DNA of 64,000 bases. It comes from Cellulomonas taurus. Lineage in GTDB: Bacteria > Actinomycetota > Actinomycetes > Actinomycetales > Cellulomonadaceae. Shown here piece after piece: positions 43,968 through 54,231 of this stretch. The translations under genes and the position numbers were made by a program. The DNA lies in NCBI RefSeq assembly GCF_012931845.1, contig NZ_CP051884.1, positions 3,373,432-3,437,431 on the forward strand. The letters are read 5' to 3'. The notes beneath the pieces were generated by a model. It was not told the origin of the DNA, did no database searches, and saw only the letters and a program-made list of their open reading frames with translations. Numbering within the stretch: the first letter of the stretch is position 1; each line of letters starts with the position of its first letter.

Positions 43968-44513
43968 ATGTCCGAGCCGACCCCCGCCATGCCCCCGGCC
44001 GGCATTCCCGCGCCTCCGGGCGGTCACGCGCTGCGGATCGACCCGCGCGGCGCCCGGCCCCGCACGACGTTGCCGGTGGTCGAGGAGACCTCGGCCGGTG
44101 GTCTGGTGGTCCGGGTCAGTGGTGGGGTGCACGTCGCCGCGGTGATCGCGCGACGCAACCGGGCCGGTCGGCTCGAGTGGTGCCTGCCGAAGGGTCATCT
44201 GGAGGGCACCGAGACCGCCGAGGAGGCGGCCGTGCGGGAGATCGCCGAGGAGACAGGGATCATCGGCACCATCGTGCGTCGGCTCGGGGTGATCGACTAC
44301 TGGTTCACCGGGGACGACCGCCGGGTGCACAAGATGGTGCATCACTACCTGTTGGGCGCCGTGGGTGGCGAGCTCACCGTCGAGGACGACCCGGACGGCG
44401 AGGCAGAGGACGCGGCGTGGGTGCCGGTGTCCGAGCTGCCGTCCCGGCTGGCCTATCCCAACGAGCGTCGACTGGCCGAGACCGCTTCCCTGGTGCTGGC
44501 CGACGGGGCATGA
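43968..44513 (+). CDS. Nudix hydrolase
   Basis: A 181-aa Nudix enzyme with the box GHLEGTETAEEAAVREIAEETGI (about residues 76-98; Gx5Ex7REVxEExGI form), the metal-binding Glu pair, and a preceding strand PKGHL. A 40-residue Pro-rich head precedes the fold. The family cleaves nucleoside diphosphates linked to another moiety; dNTP, NDP-sugar or ADP-ribose substrates cannot be told apart. Its stop overlaps the DUF6049 gene start by 4 bases. It is the first gene of the Nudix-DUF6049-MurJ-pseudokinase row found in many actinobacteria. Confidence 0.9.
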   Translation: MSEPTPAMPPAGIPAPPGGHALRIDPRGARPRTTLPVVEETSAGGLVVRVSGGVHVAAVIARRNRAGRLEWCLPKGHLEGTETAEEAAVREIAEETGIIGTIVRRLGVIDYWFTGDDRRVHKMVHHYLLGAVGGELTVEDDPDGEAEDAAWVPVSELPSRLAYPNERRLAETASLVLADGA

Positions 44514-46720
44514 GGCACGCTGCCCCGAAGCGCCGATGGGCGGCGCTGCTGACCGTGCTGGTCGCCCTCGGGCTGACCGGCCTGGTCGCCGTCCCCGCCG
44601 GTGCCGCGCCGTCCAGTGAGGACCTGCCGGTGGCGGTGAGCCTGGCGGCGATGACGCCGCAGGTGCTCACACCGGGCGAGGACCTGAACGTGACGGTGAG
44701 CCTGCGCAACAACGGGGACGAGGAGATCACCTCGCCGCGCGCCTCGGTCCGGATCTACCGCTACCGGATGTCCAACCGGGACCAGCTCGACCAGTGGGCG
44801 ACCAGGACCGACACCGGGCCCTACGGCGATGTCGCCGCCACCCAGTCGTTGGACGCGCCGATCCCGCCCGGCGGCTCGGCGACGGTGACGATCACGGTCC
44901 CGGCGCGATCGATCGGTCTGTCCCGTACCTCCGACGCTTGGGGGCCGCGCGGTCTGACGGTGGACGTCGGCGACGGGAGCTCCCGGGTCGGGATCGAGCG
45001 CAGCTTCCTGCTGTGGAACTCCGACGACGACCTGACGCCGACGCAGGTCGGTGTGCTCACCCCGGTCACCGGACCGGCCGTCACCCCGACCGTGGACGAC
45101 GATCAGACCGAGGAGCAGGAACCGCAGCCCACGCCGACGTCGTCGTCGGCACCGACCGCGAGCGCCGACCCGGAGACCTCGTCCGCCGACGCCCCGGAGC
45201 AGCAGCCCAGCGGCGACCCGACCGCCCACGGTGACAGCGCCGAGGTCGGTTTGGACGCGCTGACCGCGTCGGGCGGTCGCCTCAGCCGGCTGCTGCAGGC
45301 CACGGCCGGCCACCCCTCGGTGTCCTGGGCGGTCGACCCGGCCCTGCTGCGCCAGGTGGCCGACGGCAGCCGTGCCGACCGCGCGTGGGCCGAGGCGCTC
45401 ACCGCCGCCGGTGCCGACCGTGAGGTGCTGCGTCTGCCGTGGGCCGATCCGGATCTGGCGGCGCTGGCGCACTCCGGCCGGTCCAGCAGCACCGACCTGC
45501 TGAGTCAGGCGCTCAGCTCTTCGGCCGCCGCGAGCGACGAGCTCCTGACCGACGCCCCCACCCTGTTGTGGGGGTCGAACCCGGTGCTGGACGAGTCGAC
45601 TGCGGAGCTGGCAGCCGCCCACGGTGACGGCGCCGCCCTGGTCACCGGCACCGCGTCGATGCCCGCCCGCTCCGACACCGACACACCCTCCGCTCCGACC
45701 AATGTGCAGACCGACGGTGGTCAGGTGACGGCCCTGGTCCCCGACGCCACCCTGTCCGAGCTGCTCACCGACCCGAACGCGGTGCAGGCGGGCAGCAGTC
45801 CGGCGATCGCCGCCCAGCGCATGCTGGCCGAGACCGCGGTGATCGCCCGGGGCGACGACTCCGGTGGCAGCTACGTGCTGATCACCACCCCGCGGGACTG
45901 GAGCCCGCAGAGCAGTGCCGCCGACGCCCAGCTGACCGCGCTGGAGTCCGCTCCGTGGGTCCGCACCACCTCGGTCGCCGACATGCTCGCCGCGCAGGAC
46001 GCCGGGCGGGTGACCAGCAGCGACCGCGCCGACCCGCCCAGCACCGAGCGTGACCCGGCCGAGCTGACCCCGGCCTGGGTGAACGCGCTGGCCACCCAGT
46101 GGGAGTCGGCGGAGGACTTCGCCAGCGTGGTCGCCGACCCGGCCGGCCTGCTGCGGGGGCTCGACACCGACGTGCTCGCCCCGCTGTCGGTCGCCTGGCG
46201 CGCCGACCCCGACGGCCGCGCCGGTGCGGTCGAGGCGGCCATCGCTCAGGCCACCGCCCGGCAGAGCGGACTGTCGGTGCTGCTGAACGAACAGTTCACC
46301 GTCATCAGCTCCTCCTCGCAGATCACCGTGAACGTGCGCAACGAGCTGGATCAGGACGCCACCGTGCGGGTCGAGCTGCGGCCGCAGAAGGGCTGCCTGG
46401 AGACCACGCGCTCGCCGCTGGTGTCGGTGAGCGCGAACTCCGAGACCCCGGTCCCCCTCACCCTGCGCGCGACCGCCAACTGCGACGTCGACGTGGACGT
46501 GTCCCTGATCGCGGAGAACGGCCGCGAACTGTCCATGCCGCAGACCATCTCGCTGCGGCTGGCCCCCACCATCGAGAGCGTCGGCACCATCGTGGTCGGG
46601 GCGCTGCTGTTCGCCGGACTGCTGTTCGGCATCTGGCGGACGGTGCGCCGGGGTCAGACCAACCGCCGCGGAGCACGCGTGCTGGCCGAGGGGTCGGCGC
46701 AGGACACGAAGGACGACTGA
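44510..46720 (+). CDS. DUF6049 family exported membrane protein
   Basis: A 736-aa protein with a signal peptide (about residues 1-33, MRHAAPKRRWAALLTVLV start, cleavage after AGAA), a long extracellular region and a single C-terminal helix (about 690-712: TIVVGALLFAGLLFGIW). Residues 190-230 are a Pro/Thr/Ser-rich linker after a beta-sandwich-like N-terminal part with VSLRNNGDEEITSPRASVRIY. The rest resembles DUF6049, which in actinobacteria sits next to murJ and may link it with wall synthesis. Function is unproven. It starts in the Nudix stop and ends in the murJ start (1-base overlap), so all are coupled. Confidence 0.85.
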   Translation: MRHAAPKRRWAALLTVLVALGLTGLVAVPAGAAPSSEDLPVAVSLAAMTPQVLTPGEDLNVTVSLRNNGDEEITSPRASVRIYRYRMSNRDQLDQWATRTDTGPYGDVAATQSLDAPIPPGGSATVTITVPARSIGLSRTSDAWGPRGLTVDVGDGSSRVGIERSFLLWNSDDDLTPTQVGVLTPVTGPAVTPTVDDDQTEEQEPQPTPTSSSAPTASADPETSSADAPEQQPSGDPTAHGDSAEVGLDALTASGGRLSRLLQATAGHPSVSWAVDPALLRQVADGSRADRAWAEALTAAGADREVLRLPWADPDLAALAHSGRSSSTDLLSQALSSSAAASDELLTDAPTLLWGSNPVLDESTAELAAAHGDGAALVTGTASMPARSDTDTPSAPTNVQTDGGQVTALVPDATLSELLTDPNAVQAGSSPAIAAQRMLAETAVIARGDDSGGSYVLITTPRDWSPQSSAADAQLTALESAPWVRTTSVADMLAAQDAGRVTSSDRADPPSTERDPAELTPAWVNALATQWESAEDFASVVADPAGLLRGLDTDVLAPLSVAWRADPDGRAGAVEAAIAQATARQSGLSVLLNEQFTVISSSSQITVNVRNELDQDATVRVELRPQKGCLETTRSPLVSVSANSETPVPLTLRATANCDVDVDVSLIAENGRELSMPQTISLRLAPTIESVGTIVVGALLFAGLLFGIWRTVRRGQTNRRGARVLAEGSAQDTKDD

Positions 46721-48369
46721 TGACCGCACCCGCTCCCGATCCGGAGAGCGAATCCACCGAGCAGGCTGCCGCGTCGGTCCGGCTCGGCCGCGCCTCGGCG
46801 ATCATGGCCTCCGGCACCGCGGTGTCCCGGGTGTTCGGCGTCATCAACATCACCCTGCTCGGTTGGGCGATCGGCACCACCACCAACATCGCCGACGCGT
46901 TCTCGGTGGCGAACAAGGTGCCGAACACGCTGTATCTGCTGATCGTCGGCGGCGTGCTGAACGCGGTGCTGGTGCCGCAGGTGGTGCGCGCGTACCGGCG
47001 TCCCGACGGGCAGACCTACGTCGACAAGCTGTTGACCGTCGGCTTCGTGTTCCTCGGTGGCCTCACGCTGGTGCTCACCGTCGCCGCGCCGCTGTGGGTC
47101 CGGCTGTACTCCGACTACCCCGATCCGCGCACCACCGCGATCGCCACCGCGCTGGCCTTCTGGTCGATCCCGCAGGTGTTCTTCTACGGGGTCTACTCCC
47201 TGCTCGGGCAGGTGCTGAACGCGCGCGGGTCCTTCGGGCCGTACATGTGGGCACCGGTGGTCAACAACCTGGTGTTCATCGCCGGGATCCTGGTGTTCTC
47301 CCGGATGTTCGGCAGCATCGAGCAGGCCACCGACCTCGACTCCTGGTCGACCGCGCAGACCGTGGTGCTCGGCGGTTCGGCCACCCTCGGCATCGTCGCG
47401 CAGGCGCTGATCCTCCTGGTCCCGCTGTACCGCAGCGGCTTCCGCTACCGCCCGCGCTGGGGCCTGCGGGGCTCCGGACTCGGTTCGGCGGGACGGGTCG
47501 CGACCTGGACCTTCGCCGGGCTGCTGGTCGGGCAGATCGGTGTGCTGGCGGTGAGCGTGGTCGCCAGCGCGGTGCCGAAGGACCTGAACCTGGCCGGGAA
47601 CGCGATCTACGACCGGGCGTTCCTGATCTTCATGCTCCCGCACTCGCTGGTGACCGTGTCACTGGCCACCGCGCTGTTCACCCGGCTCTCGGCCAAGGCG
47701 GCCGCCGAGGACACCGCTGCCGTCCGCGCGGACTTCTCCCTCGGTCTGCGCACCGTCGGGCTCTTCACCGTGCTGGGTACCACCGGGATCGCGGTGCTGG
47801 CGTACCCGCTCAGCCGCCTGCTGATCGTCGGTCAGCCGGATGCCGCGGTCCACGCACTGGCTCAGGTCGTGGTGCCGATGGTGCTCGGGCTTACCGGCTT
47901 CGGTGTCTGGTCGCTGTGCCAGCGGGTGTACTACGCCTACCAGGACGCCCGATCGATGTTCCCGATCCAGGTCGTGATGGCGGTGATCGTGATCGTCGGC
48001 ACCCTGGTCGGACGCCTCGTCCTGGACCCGGCCTACTGGGTGGCGACCGCCGCCGCGTCGATGGCGCTGTCCTACTGGGTCGGCGCCGGGATCGCGATGC
48101 TGGCGCTGCGGCGCCGGCTGCACGGCATCGACGGCCGTCGGGTGCTGCAGGTGCACGTCAAGGCCCTGATCGCCGCCGTGCTCGCGGGCGGTGCCGGGCT
48201 CGGCCTGCTGGCGGCGCTCGGCCCGGTGCGTGGTTTCGGGGACGCCCTGCTCGCCTGCGTGCTGGGCGGGATCCTGATGGCGGGGATCTACCTCGCGGTG
48301 CTCCTGCTGCTCCGGGTCACCGAACTGCGCTCGGCCGTCGCGCCGGTGCTGCGCCGACTCAAGCGCTGA
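46720..48369 (+). CDS. murJ: Lipid II flippase MurJ
   Basis: A 549-aa MOP-superfamily flippase with about 14-15 helices that moves lipid II, the peptidoglycan precursor, to the outer leaflet. The early GVINITLLGWAIGTTTNIADAFSVANKVPN and the repeated VFFYGVYSLLGQVLNARG motif are diagnostic. The C-terminus is a short Arg/Lys tail with no kinase domain fused, as in the split form. Its partner pseudokinase gene follows 84 bases later. The start ATG overlaps the stop of the DUF6049 gene by one base. Confidence 0.93.
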   Translation: MTAPAPDPESESTEQAAASVRLGRASAIMASGTAVSRVFGVINITLLGWAIGTTTNIADAFSVANKVPNTLYLLIVGGVLNAVLVPQVVRAYRRPDGQTYVDKLLTVGFVFLGGLTLVLTVAAPLWVRLYSDYPDPRTTAIATALAFWSIPQVFFYGVYSLLGQVLNARGSFGPYMWAPVVNNLVFIAGILVFSRMFGSIEQATDLDSWSTAQTVVLGGSATLGIVAQALILLVPLYRSGFRYRPRWGLRGSGLGSAGRVATWTFAGLLVGQIGVLAVSVVASAVPKDLNLAGNAIYDRAFLIFMLPHSLVTVSLATALFTRLSAKAAAEDTAAVRADFSLGLRTVGLFTVLGTTGIAVLAYPLSRLLIVGQPDAAVHALAQVVVPMVLGLTGFGVWSLCQRVYYAYQDARSMFPIQVVMAVIVIVGTLVGRLVLDPAYWVATAAASMALSYWVGAGIAMLALRRRLHGIDGRRVLQVHVKALIAAVLAGGAGLGLLAALGPVRGFGDALLACVLGGILMAGIYLAVLLLLRVTELRSAVAPVLRRLKR

Positions 48370-48453
48370 CGGCCCCGCCACCGCACCGCGCACGGGTGCG
48401 CTGGCTAGCATGGCCCGCAACGACGACCCGGCGATCATCGAGGAGGACCCCGC

Positions 48454-51291
48454 GTGGCACAGCAGCGCCCCGGCACCTCCCCCGGTGGCGCCCGACGCGG
48501 CTCCATCGGTGCGACCGTCGGGGGTCGCTACCGGCTCGACCGTCCCCTGGTGACCGAACTGCCCGGCGCCGAACCGTGGTCAGCCACCGACACGATCCTC
48601 GACCGTCCGGTCCGGGTCGACCTGATCTCGGGCCCCCGGACCGCTTCCGCCCTCGACGCCGCGCGCCGCGCCGCCCTGGTCACCGAGCCGCGTCTGGCCC
48701 GGATCCTCCAGGTGGCCCAGGACGGCGAGCTGGGCGTCATCGTCAGCAACCAGGTCGACGGTCGTTCGCTCGCCGACCTGGCAGCCGCGGGCCCGCTGGT
48801 CCCGGAGCAGGCACGCGCCATCGTCGGGGAGGTCGCCGCCGCCCTGGAGGAGGCGCGACGCCGGGGCCTGCACCACCTCGCCCTGCGCCCCGGCGCCGTC
48901 GTCGTCACCCCCGCCGGTCGGGTCATCGTGCGTGGCCTCGCCGTCGACGGTGCCCTGATCGGATTGGCCGACACCCGGGCGCACGCCGCCAGCCGCCGGG
49001 ACGCGATCGATCTGATCCGCCTGCTCTACTCCGCGCTCACCGGGTACTGGCCCGCCCCGCCGACCAGCACGGGTGCCGTGCCCACCTTCGCCGAATGGTC
49101 GGGTTCGGACGCCGCGGCCCCGCAGGCCGAGCCGGAGACCGGGCTCCCCGACGCGCCCACCACCGGCACCGGTTCCACCCCACCCGCCGAACTGGTCCCC
49201 CAGGTCCCGGCCGACCTGGACACCCTGTGCGCCGTCACCCTCGGGCCGCACGAGGACGGGCCGCACAGCCCCGGCGAGGTGGTGCGCGAGCTGGAGCCGT
49301 GGCGCGCGGTGCACGCCGAGGAGCTGTTCCGCGCTGCCGACGCCGGACGGTGGCCATCGGTCGGGTCCTCCGCGGGCTCGACGACGGCGGCCGGGTCGAC
49401 GGCCTTCGCACCGGTGAAGCCCGCCGGTGCGGCTGGTGTGGGTGGGATGGTCGGCGGCGGTGCTGGTGTGGCCGCTGGCTCGGCCTCTGCCGTCGGCTCG
49501 ACCGCTGTTGCTGGCTCGACCGCCTCCGTCGCGGACAGCGGGGACGCCCGGGCGAGGGAGACCACGGCACAGGCCGACGCCGCCGTGGCCGAGGACGAGT
49601 CCCCTGCCTCGACGCCCTCATCCGGTGACGACGCCCCGACGCCGACGACACCCACCCCCCTGGCCTCCGACGACGACACCGGGCTGAGCTGGATCCTCCC
49701 TGCGCCGGACGACGCCTCCGCCGCGACCTCGGCGAGCGCCGCCCCGACGCCGGTCTGGCCGACGATGCGCCCGGACGACGAGCCGTTCACCGCTGCGGTC
49801 ACGGCGGCCGAATCCGCCCCAGCGCCGGTCGCCCCCCAGTCCGCCCCGGCCCCCGCAGTGGCGGACCCCGAGCCAGCCCCGGAGACCGCCCGTCCCGCCG
49901 CGGCCAGCCCCACCGCGGCACCCGAGCGCACACCGGACCCGCCGACCAGCGCCCCCGCCTCGACCCCGGCCACACCCGATCCGGACCGGGCCGCACCCGA
50001 TCCGGACCCGGCCACCGGCGACGACACCCCGGGCACGGCAACCGTCGACCCGGTACCCGCCCCCTCCGACGCCGCATCGCCGACTCCTTCCGAGCCCGGC
50101 CCCCCGACCGCCGAGACGCCGACCCCGGCCTCCGCCCCTCCGACGGGAAGCTCCACGATGACCGACCAGCAGAAGCCCACCCCGGACGACGGCACCGATG
50201 CCGAGTCGACCACCCCGGCCCAGGGCACCGCCCCCGCACCGGGCGGCTCACCCGCACGGCAGTCGATCCGCGCCTCCTTCGGCTCGGGTGAGGGTGCCGG
50301 TGCACGACGCCCGGGCACGCCGCCGCCCGCGATCCCGCCGCGCACGCCGGGCCGTCAGGCCTCCAGCGCCGCTGCGGGCACGGCCGGCGCAGCTGCTGCG
50401 GGCACGGCCGGCGCAGCCGCTGCCTCTGCCGCACCGGCTTCCGCCGGGCCCACCGGCACCACGGCAACGGGCGCTGCGAGCGGAACCACCGCCGCGCGGC
50501 CGGTCGACACGTCCGCCCCGGCCGCGACCTCCGCCTTCCCCGCGACCAGCAGCGGCACCGCCCCCTCGGCCCGTGGTGCCGGTTCCGGCGGCGACACCCC
50601 CGACTGGGGTCTGCCGTTCGACCCCGAGTCCCGGCAGCCCCGCCAGCCCCGGCACCAGTTCGACCCCACCCGGTGGGTGCTCGGACTGGTCGGCGTCGGC
50701 ATCGTCGTCGCCCTGGTGATCGCCATCGGTAACGTCACCCGGCCCTGGGGCGAGGGCAGCGGCAGCAACGACGCGGCCGCCACCCCGAGCGCGCAGGCCA
50801 CCGCCGCACCGACCGAGGCACCCGCCGCCCCGGCCGAGGAACCGGCGCCGGCAGCGCCCGCGGTGGTCCCGACCATCGCGGGGGTCACCACCATCGACCC
50901 GTCGGACGGCGACGGGGAGAAGGAGGAGCTGATCCCGCGGATCTGGGACGGCGACCCGAACACCGCCTGGTACACGCACACCTACAACCGGCCCGACTTC
51001 GCCGGGTTCAAGAACGCGGTGGGCATCGCCATCACCCTGGCCGAGCCCGCCACGGTCACCTCCGTCACCTTGGAGGTGAACGGTTCCGGCGGCAACGTCG
51101 AGGTCCGTGCCACCGACGCCGCCAACCCCACCGCGGGGGACGTGCTGACCGCAGGCCCCCTGAACGGCCACACGGTGCTGACCCTGAGCCAGCCGACCGA
51201 GACCCAGAGCCTGGTGCTGTGGTTCACCTCGCTGGCGCAGACCCCGGACGGCAAGAACCGGATCGAGATCTCCGAGCTGTCGGTCCAGTAG
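48454..51291 (+). CDS. MurJ-associated pseudokinase with discoidin-like extracellular domain
   Basis: A 945-aa membrane protein. Residues 10-290 are a kinase-like fold with key residues lost: HLALRPGAVVV replaces the catalytic HRD loop and RGLAVDGAL replaces DFG, so phosphorylation is unlikely. A 400-residue Pro/Ala/Thr-rich disordered segment follows. A single membrane helix (about residues 745-765) precedes a C-terminal discoidin/galactose-binding-like domain (about 815-945). In mycobacteria the MviN pseudokinase recruits the FHA protein FhaA to halt wall synthesis; this separate protein behind murJ probably does the same. The GTG start has GAGGAGG 8 bases upstream. Confidence 0.85.
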   Translation: MAQQRPGTSPGGARRGSIGATVGGRYRLDRPLVTELPGAEPWSATDTILDRPVRVDLISGPRTASALDAARRAALVTEPRLARILQVAQDGELGVIVSNQVDGRSLADLAAAGPLVPEQARAIVGEVAAALEEARRRGLHHLALRPGAVVVTPAGRVIVRGLAVDGALIGLADTRAHAASRRDAIDLIRLLYSALTGYWPAPPTSTGAVPTFAEWSGSDAAAPQAEPETGLPDAPTTGTGSTPPAELVPQVPADLDTLCAVTLGPHEDGPHSPGEVVRELEPWRAVHAEELFRAADAGRWPSVGSSAGSTTAAGSTAFAPVKPAGAAGVGGMVGGGAGVAAGSASAVGSTAVAGSTASVADSGDARARETTAQADAAVAEDESPASTPSSGDDAPTPTTPTPLASDDDTGLSWILPAPDDASAATSASAAPTPVWPTMRPDDEPFTAAVTAAESAPAPVAPQSAPAPAVADPEPAPETARPAAASPTAAPERTPDPPTSAPASTPATPDPDRAAPDPDPATGDDTPGTATVDPVPAPSDAASPTPSEPGPPTAETPTPASAPPTGSSTMTDQQKPTPDDGTDAESTTPAQGTAPAPGGSPARQSIRASFGSGEGAGARRPGTPPPAIPPRTPGRQASSAAAGTAGAAAAGTAGAAAASAAPASAGPTGTTATGAASGTTAARPVDTSAPAATSAFPATSSGTAPSARGAGSGGDTPDWGLPFDPESRQPRQPRHQFDPTRWVLGLVGVGIVVALVIAIGNVTRPWGEGSGSNDAAATPSAQATAAPTEAPAAPAEEPAPAAPAVVPTIAGVTTIDPSDGDGEKEELIPRIWDGDPNTAWYTHTYNRPDFAGFKNAVGIAITLAEPATVTSVTLEVNGSGGNVEVRATDAANPTAGDVLTAGPLNGHTVLTLSQPTETQSLVLWFTSLAQTPDGKNRIEISELSVQ

Positions 51292-51363
51292 GTCCGGGAA
51301 CACCCGGCACCCGCGCACTGTTCTTCCCCACGTCTTCGCAGCAGTCCCTCGAGAGGTAGTCCC

Positions 51364-52425
51364 GTGACCGAGACCCCCATCCGCGACATCGTCATCGTCG
51401 GCTCCGGCCCCGCCGGTTACACCGCCGCCGTGTACGCCGCCCGCGCCGGCCTGGCCCCGCTGGTGATCGCCGGATCGGTGACCGCCGGTGGCGCGCTGAT
51501 GAACACCACCGAGGTGGAGAACTTCCCCGGTTTCCCGGCCGGGATCATGGGTCCGGACCTGATGGAGGCCATGCAGCAGCAGGCCGAGAAGTTCGGCGCC
51601 GAGGTGGTCTGGGACGACGCCACCGAGCTGCAGCTGGACGGTCCGGTGAAGACCGTGACCACCGCCGGGGGCGACGTGGTCCAGGCACGCGCGGTCATCC
51701 TGGCCACCGGGTCGGCGTACCGGCAGCTCGGCCTGGACGACGAGTCCCGGCTGTCCGGCCGTGGCGTGTCCTGGTGCGCGACCTGCGACGGGTTCTTCTT
51801 CCGTGACCAGGACATCCTGGTGATCGGCGGCGGCGACTCGGCGGTCGAGGAGGCGACGTTCCTGACCCGGTTCGGCAAGTCGGTGACCATCGTGCATCGC
51901 CGCGACGAGCTGCGGGCGTCCAAGATCATGGCCGACCGGGCCAAGAACGACCCCAAGATCCGCTTCGCCTGGAACTCCGAGGTCGCGGCGATCCACGGCG
52001 AGGACAAGGTGACCAGCGTGACCCTGCGCGACACGGTCACCGGCGCCGAGCGCGAGGTCGGCGCGACCGGTGTGTTCGTGGCCATCGGCCACGTGCCGCG
52101 CACCGAGCTGCTGCACGGCCAGGTGGACCTGGACGAGAACGGCTACATCCTGGTCGAGGGCCGCTCCACCCGCACCAACCTGCCGGGTGTCTTCGCCTGC
52201 GGCGACGCGGTGGACCACATCTACCGGCAGGCCATCACCGCCGCCGGGTCCGGTTGCTCGGCGGCTCTGGACGCCCAGCACTACCTGGCGGCACTGGCCG
52301 ACGCCGACCCGCTGTCCCCGGAGCAGATCCCGGCGGCGGTCGACGAGCTCGGTGCCGACGAGGTGACCGAGGACGACGCTCGTCGTGCCGAGGTCGCCGG
52401 CGCCGTCGCCATCGCCGAGGGCTGA
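51364..52425 (+). CDS. trxB: Thioredoxin-disulfide reductase
   Basis: A 353-aa flavoenzyme that reduces thioredoxin using NADPH. FAD motif [10 protein letters not shown] is at residues 13-22, the redox-active CATC at Cys138 and Cys141 ([10 protein letters not shown]), and the NADPH motif GGGDSA at about 155-160. The C-terminus carries about 35 extra residues of acidic, helical sequence ([21 protein letters not shown]) beyond the usual end. The start is a GTG with GAGAGG about 7 bases upstream. It is in an operon with trxA, six bases apart. Confidence 0.95.
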   Translation: MTETPIRDIVIVGSGPAGYTAAVYAARAGLAPLVIAGSVTAGGALMNTTEVENFPGFPAGIMGPDLMEAMQQQAEKFGAEVVWDDATELQLDGPVKTVTTAGGDVVQARAVILATGSAYRQLGLDDESRLSGRGVSWCATCDGFFFRDQDILVIGGGDSAVEEATFLTRFGKSVTIVHRRDELRASKIMADRAKNDPKIRFAWNSEVAAIHGEDKVTSVTLRDTVTGAEREVGATGVFVAIGHVPRTELLHGQVDLDENGYILVEGRSTRTNLPGVFACGDAVDHIYRQAITAAGSGCSAALDAQHYLAALADADPLSPEQIPAAVDELGADEVTEDDARRAEVAGAVAIAEG

Positions 52426-52430
52426 GTGCC

Positions 52431-52769
52431 ATGACGCTGCCGGCGGTCTCGGAGTCCACCTTCGACACGGAGGTGCTCGGCTCCGAGCTGCCGGTGGCCG
52501 TCGACTTCGGCGCGGACTGGTGCGCCCCGTGCCGCGCCGTTCGGCCGGTGCTGGACGAGCTCGCCACCCGTTACGAGGGTCGGCTCCGGATCGTCACCGT
52601 CGACACCGAGGCGGAGCAGGAACTGGCCGCGCGCTACGGCATCGTGTCCATCCCGACGCTGTACGTCTTCCACCAGGGCGAGTTGCTGCGCACCATCCCC
52701 GGTGCCCGGACCAAACTCGAGTACACCGCCGAGCTCGACGCCGCGCTGGCCGAGGCCGCCACGTTCTGA
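52431..52769 (+). CDS. trxA: Thioredoxin
   Basis: A 112-aa thioredoxin with the active site WCAPC (Cys31-Cys34), the buried Asp of the strand AVDFGADW and the cis-Pro VSIPTLYVF. It reduces disulfides in client enzymes and is recharged by the TrxB encoded just before. The ATG at 52431 lies six bases after the trxB stop and overlaps nothing. The standard-length fold is complete. Confidence 0.95.
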   Translation: MTLPAVSESTFDTEVLGSELPVAVDFGADWCAPCRAVRPVLDELATRYEGRLRIVTVDTEAEQELAARYGIVSIPTLYVFHQGELLRTIPGARTKLEYTAELDAALAEAATF

Positions 52770-52851
52770 CCCGCGTCGGAACCGTGAACGTCCGGCGCGC
52801 CGACCGTGGACGCCCCGCCGCTCACTGGACTCGGCGTGCCACACTCGGGGA

Positions 52852-54195
52852 ATGACCGCAGAATCGCGGCCCGGCGAGCAGACGTCGGGCCCCCTCCCGA
52901 CCTCAGCAGCCAACGGCACGCGACTCGACCGGTGGATCGGCTCCTACGCCGACCGCACGCACGGGATGCGCGCCTCCGAGATCCGCGCCCTCTTCGCCGT
53001 CGCGAACCGGCCCGAGGTGGTGTCCCTCGCCGGTGGCATGCCCTGCCTGGACGTCCTGCCGATGGACGACCTCGCCGACCTGGCCCAGCGGGTGGTCGCC
53101 ACCCGAGGCACCGTGGCCCTGCAGTACGGCTCCGGCCAGGGCGACGAGGGCCTGCGCGAGCAGATCCTCGACGTCATGCGCCTGGAGGGCATCCAGGCGC
53201 ACCCGGACGACGTCGTGGTCACCACCGGCTCGCAGCAGGCGCTCGACCTTGTGACCAGGCTGTTCATCAACCCGGGCGATGTCGTCGTCGCGGAGGCACC
53301 GTCCTATGTCGGCGCGCTCGGCGTGTTCCGGGCCTACCAGGCCGACGTGGTGCACGTCCCGCTGGACGCCGATGGGCTGATCCCCGAGGCGCTGGAGACC
53401 ACCCTCGCCGACCTCGAACGCCAGGGTCGCCGGGTCAAGTTCCTGTACACGGTGCCGAACTTCCACAACCCGGCCGGTGTCACCCTCTCGCTGAAGCGTC
53501 GACCGCGGGTCCTGGAGATCTGCGCCCGCTACGGCGTGCTGGTCCTGGAGGACAACCCGTACGGGCTGCTCGGCTTCGAGAACGACCCGCTGCCCGCGAT
53601 GCGCTCGATGGACGAGGACGGGGTGATCTACCTCGGGTCGTTCTCCAAGACCTTCGCCCCCGGTTACCGGGTCGGATGGGCTGTCGCGCCGCACGCCGTG
53701 CGCGAGAAGCTGGTGCTGGCCAGCGAGTCGGCGATCCTCAGCCCGTCCAACGCCTCGCAGCTCGCGATCAGCGCCTACCTGTCCACCCACGACTGGGTCG
53801 GTCAGATCAAGCAGTTCCGCGAGCTGTACCGCGAGCGACGGGACGCGATGATCGGGGCGCTCGCCGAGCACCTGCCCGACGCCACCTGGACGGTGCCGGA
53901 CGGCGGGTTCTACACCTGGGTCAAGCTCCCGGACGGCCTGGACGCCAAGGCGATGCTGCCGCGGGCCGTCACCGCACGGGTCGCCTACGTGCCCGGCACT
54001 GCCTTCTACTTCGATGGGCAGGGCACCGACCACATGCGCCTGTCGTTCTGCTACCCGACCCCGGAGCGCATCCGGGAGGGTGTCCGGCGGCTGGCCGGCG
54101 TCGTGCAGGGTGAGAGCGAGCTGGTGTCGCTGTTCGGCACCGGTGGCGGCACCCGCGGTGACAGCGTGCAGTTCCCCGGCCCCGACCTGGCCTGA
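52852..54195 (+). CDS. PLP-dependent aminotransferase, MocR/LysN-like class I
   Basis: A 447-aa fold-type I aminotransferase without a DNA-binding head, related to 2-aminoadipate/kynurenine-type enzymes. The PLP lysine is in GSFSKTFAPGYRVGW (about residue 268), with ALQYGSGQGDEGLREQI near the N-terminus and FLYTVPNFHNPAGVTLS in the middle, both typical of the group. The extra 30 residues at the end are Gly- and Ser-rich. The amino-acid substrate is unknown. The ATG at 52852 lies after a CACACT-like hexamer and no Shine-Dalgarno, so it may be leaderless. Confidence 0.87.
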   Translation: MTAESRPGEQTSGPLPTSAANGTRLDRWIGSYADRTHGMRASEIRALFAVANRPEVVSLAGGMPCLDVLPMDDLADLAQRVVATRGTVALQYGSGQGDEGLREQILDVMRLEGIQAHPDDVVVTTGSQQALDLVTRLFINPGDVVVAEAPSYVGALGVFRAYQADVVHVPLDADGLIPEALETTLADLERQGRRVKFLYTVPNFHNPAGVTLSLKRRPRVLEICARYGVLVLEDNPYGLLGFENDPLPAMRSMDEDGVIYLGSFSKTFAPGYRVGWAVAPHAVREKLVLASESAILSPSNASQLAISAYLSTHDWVGQIKQFRELYRERRDAMIGALAEHLPDATWTVPDGGFYTWVKLPDGLDAKAMLPRAVTARVAYVPGTAFYFDGQGTDHMRLSFCYPTPERIREGVRRLAGVVQGESELVSLFGTGGGTRGDSVQFPGPDLA

Positions 54196-54231
54196 GTTCC
54201 GGTCGGCCCTTTTCGATCTCGGAGGAGTTCC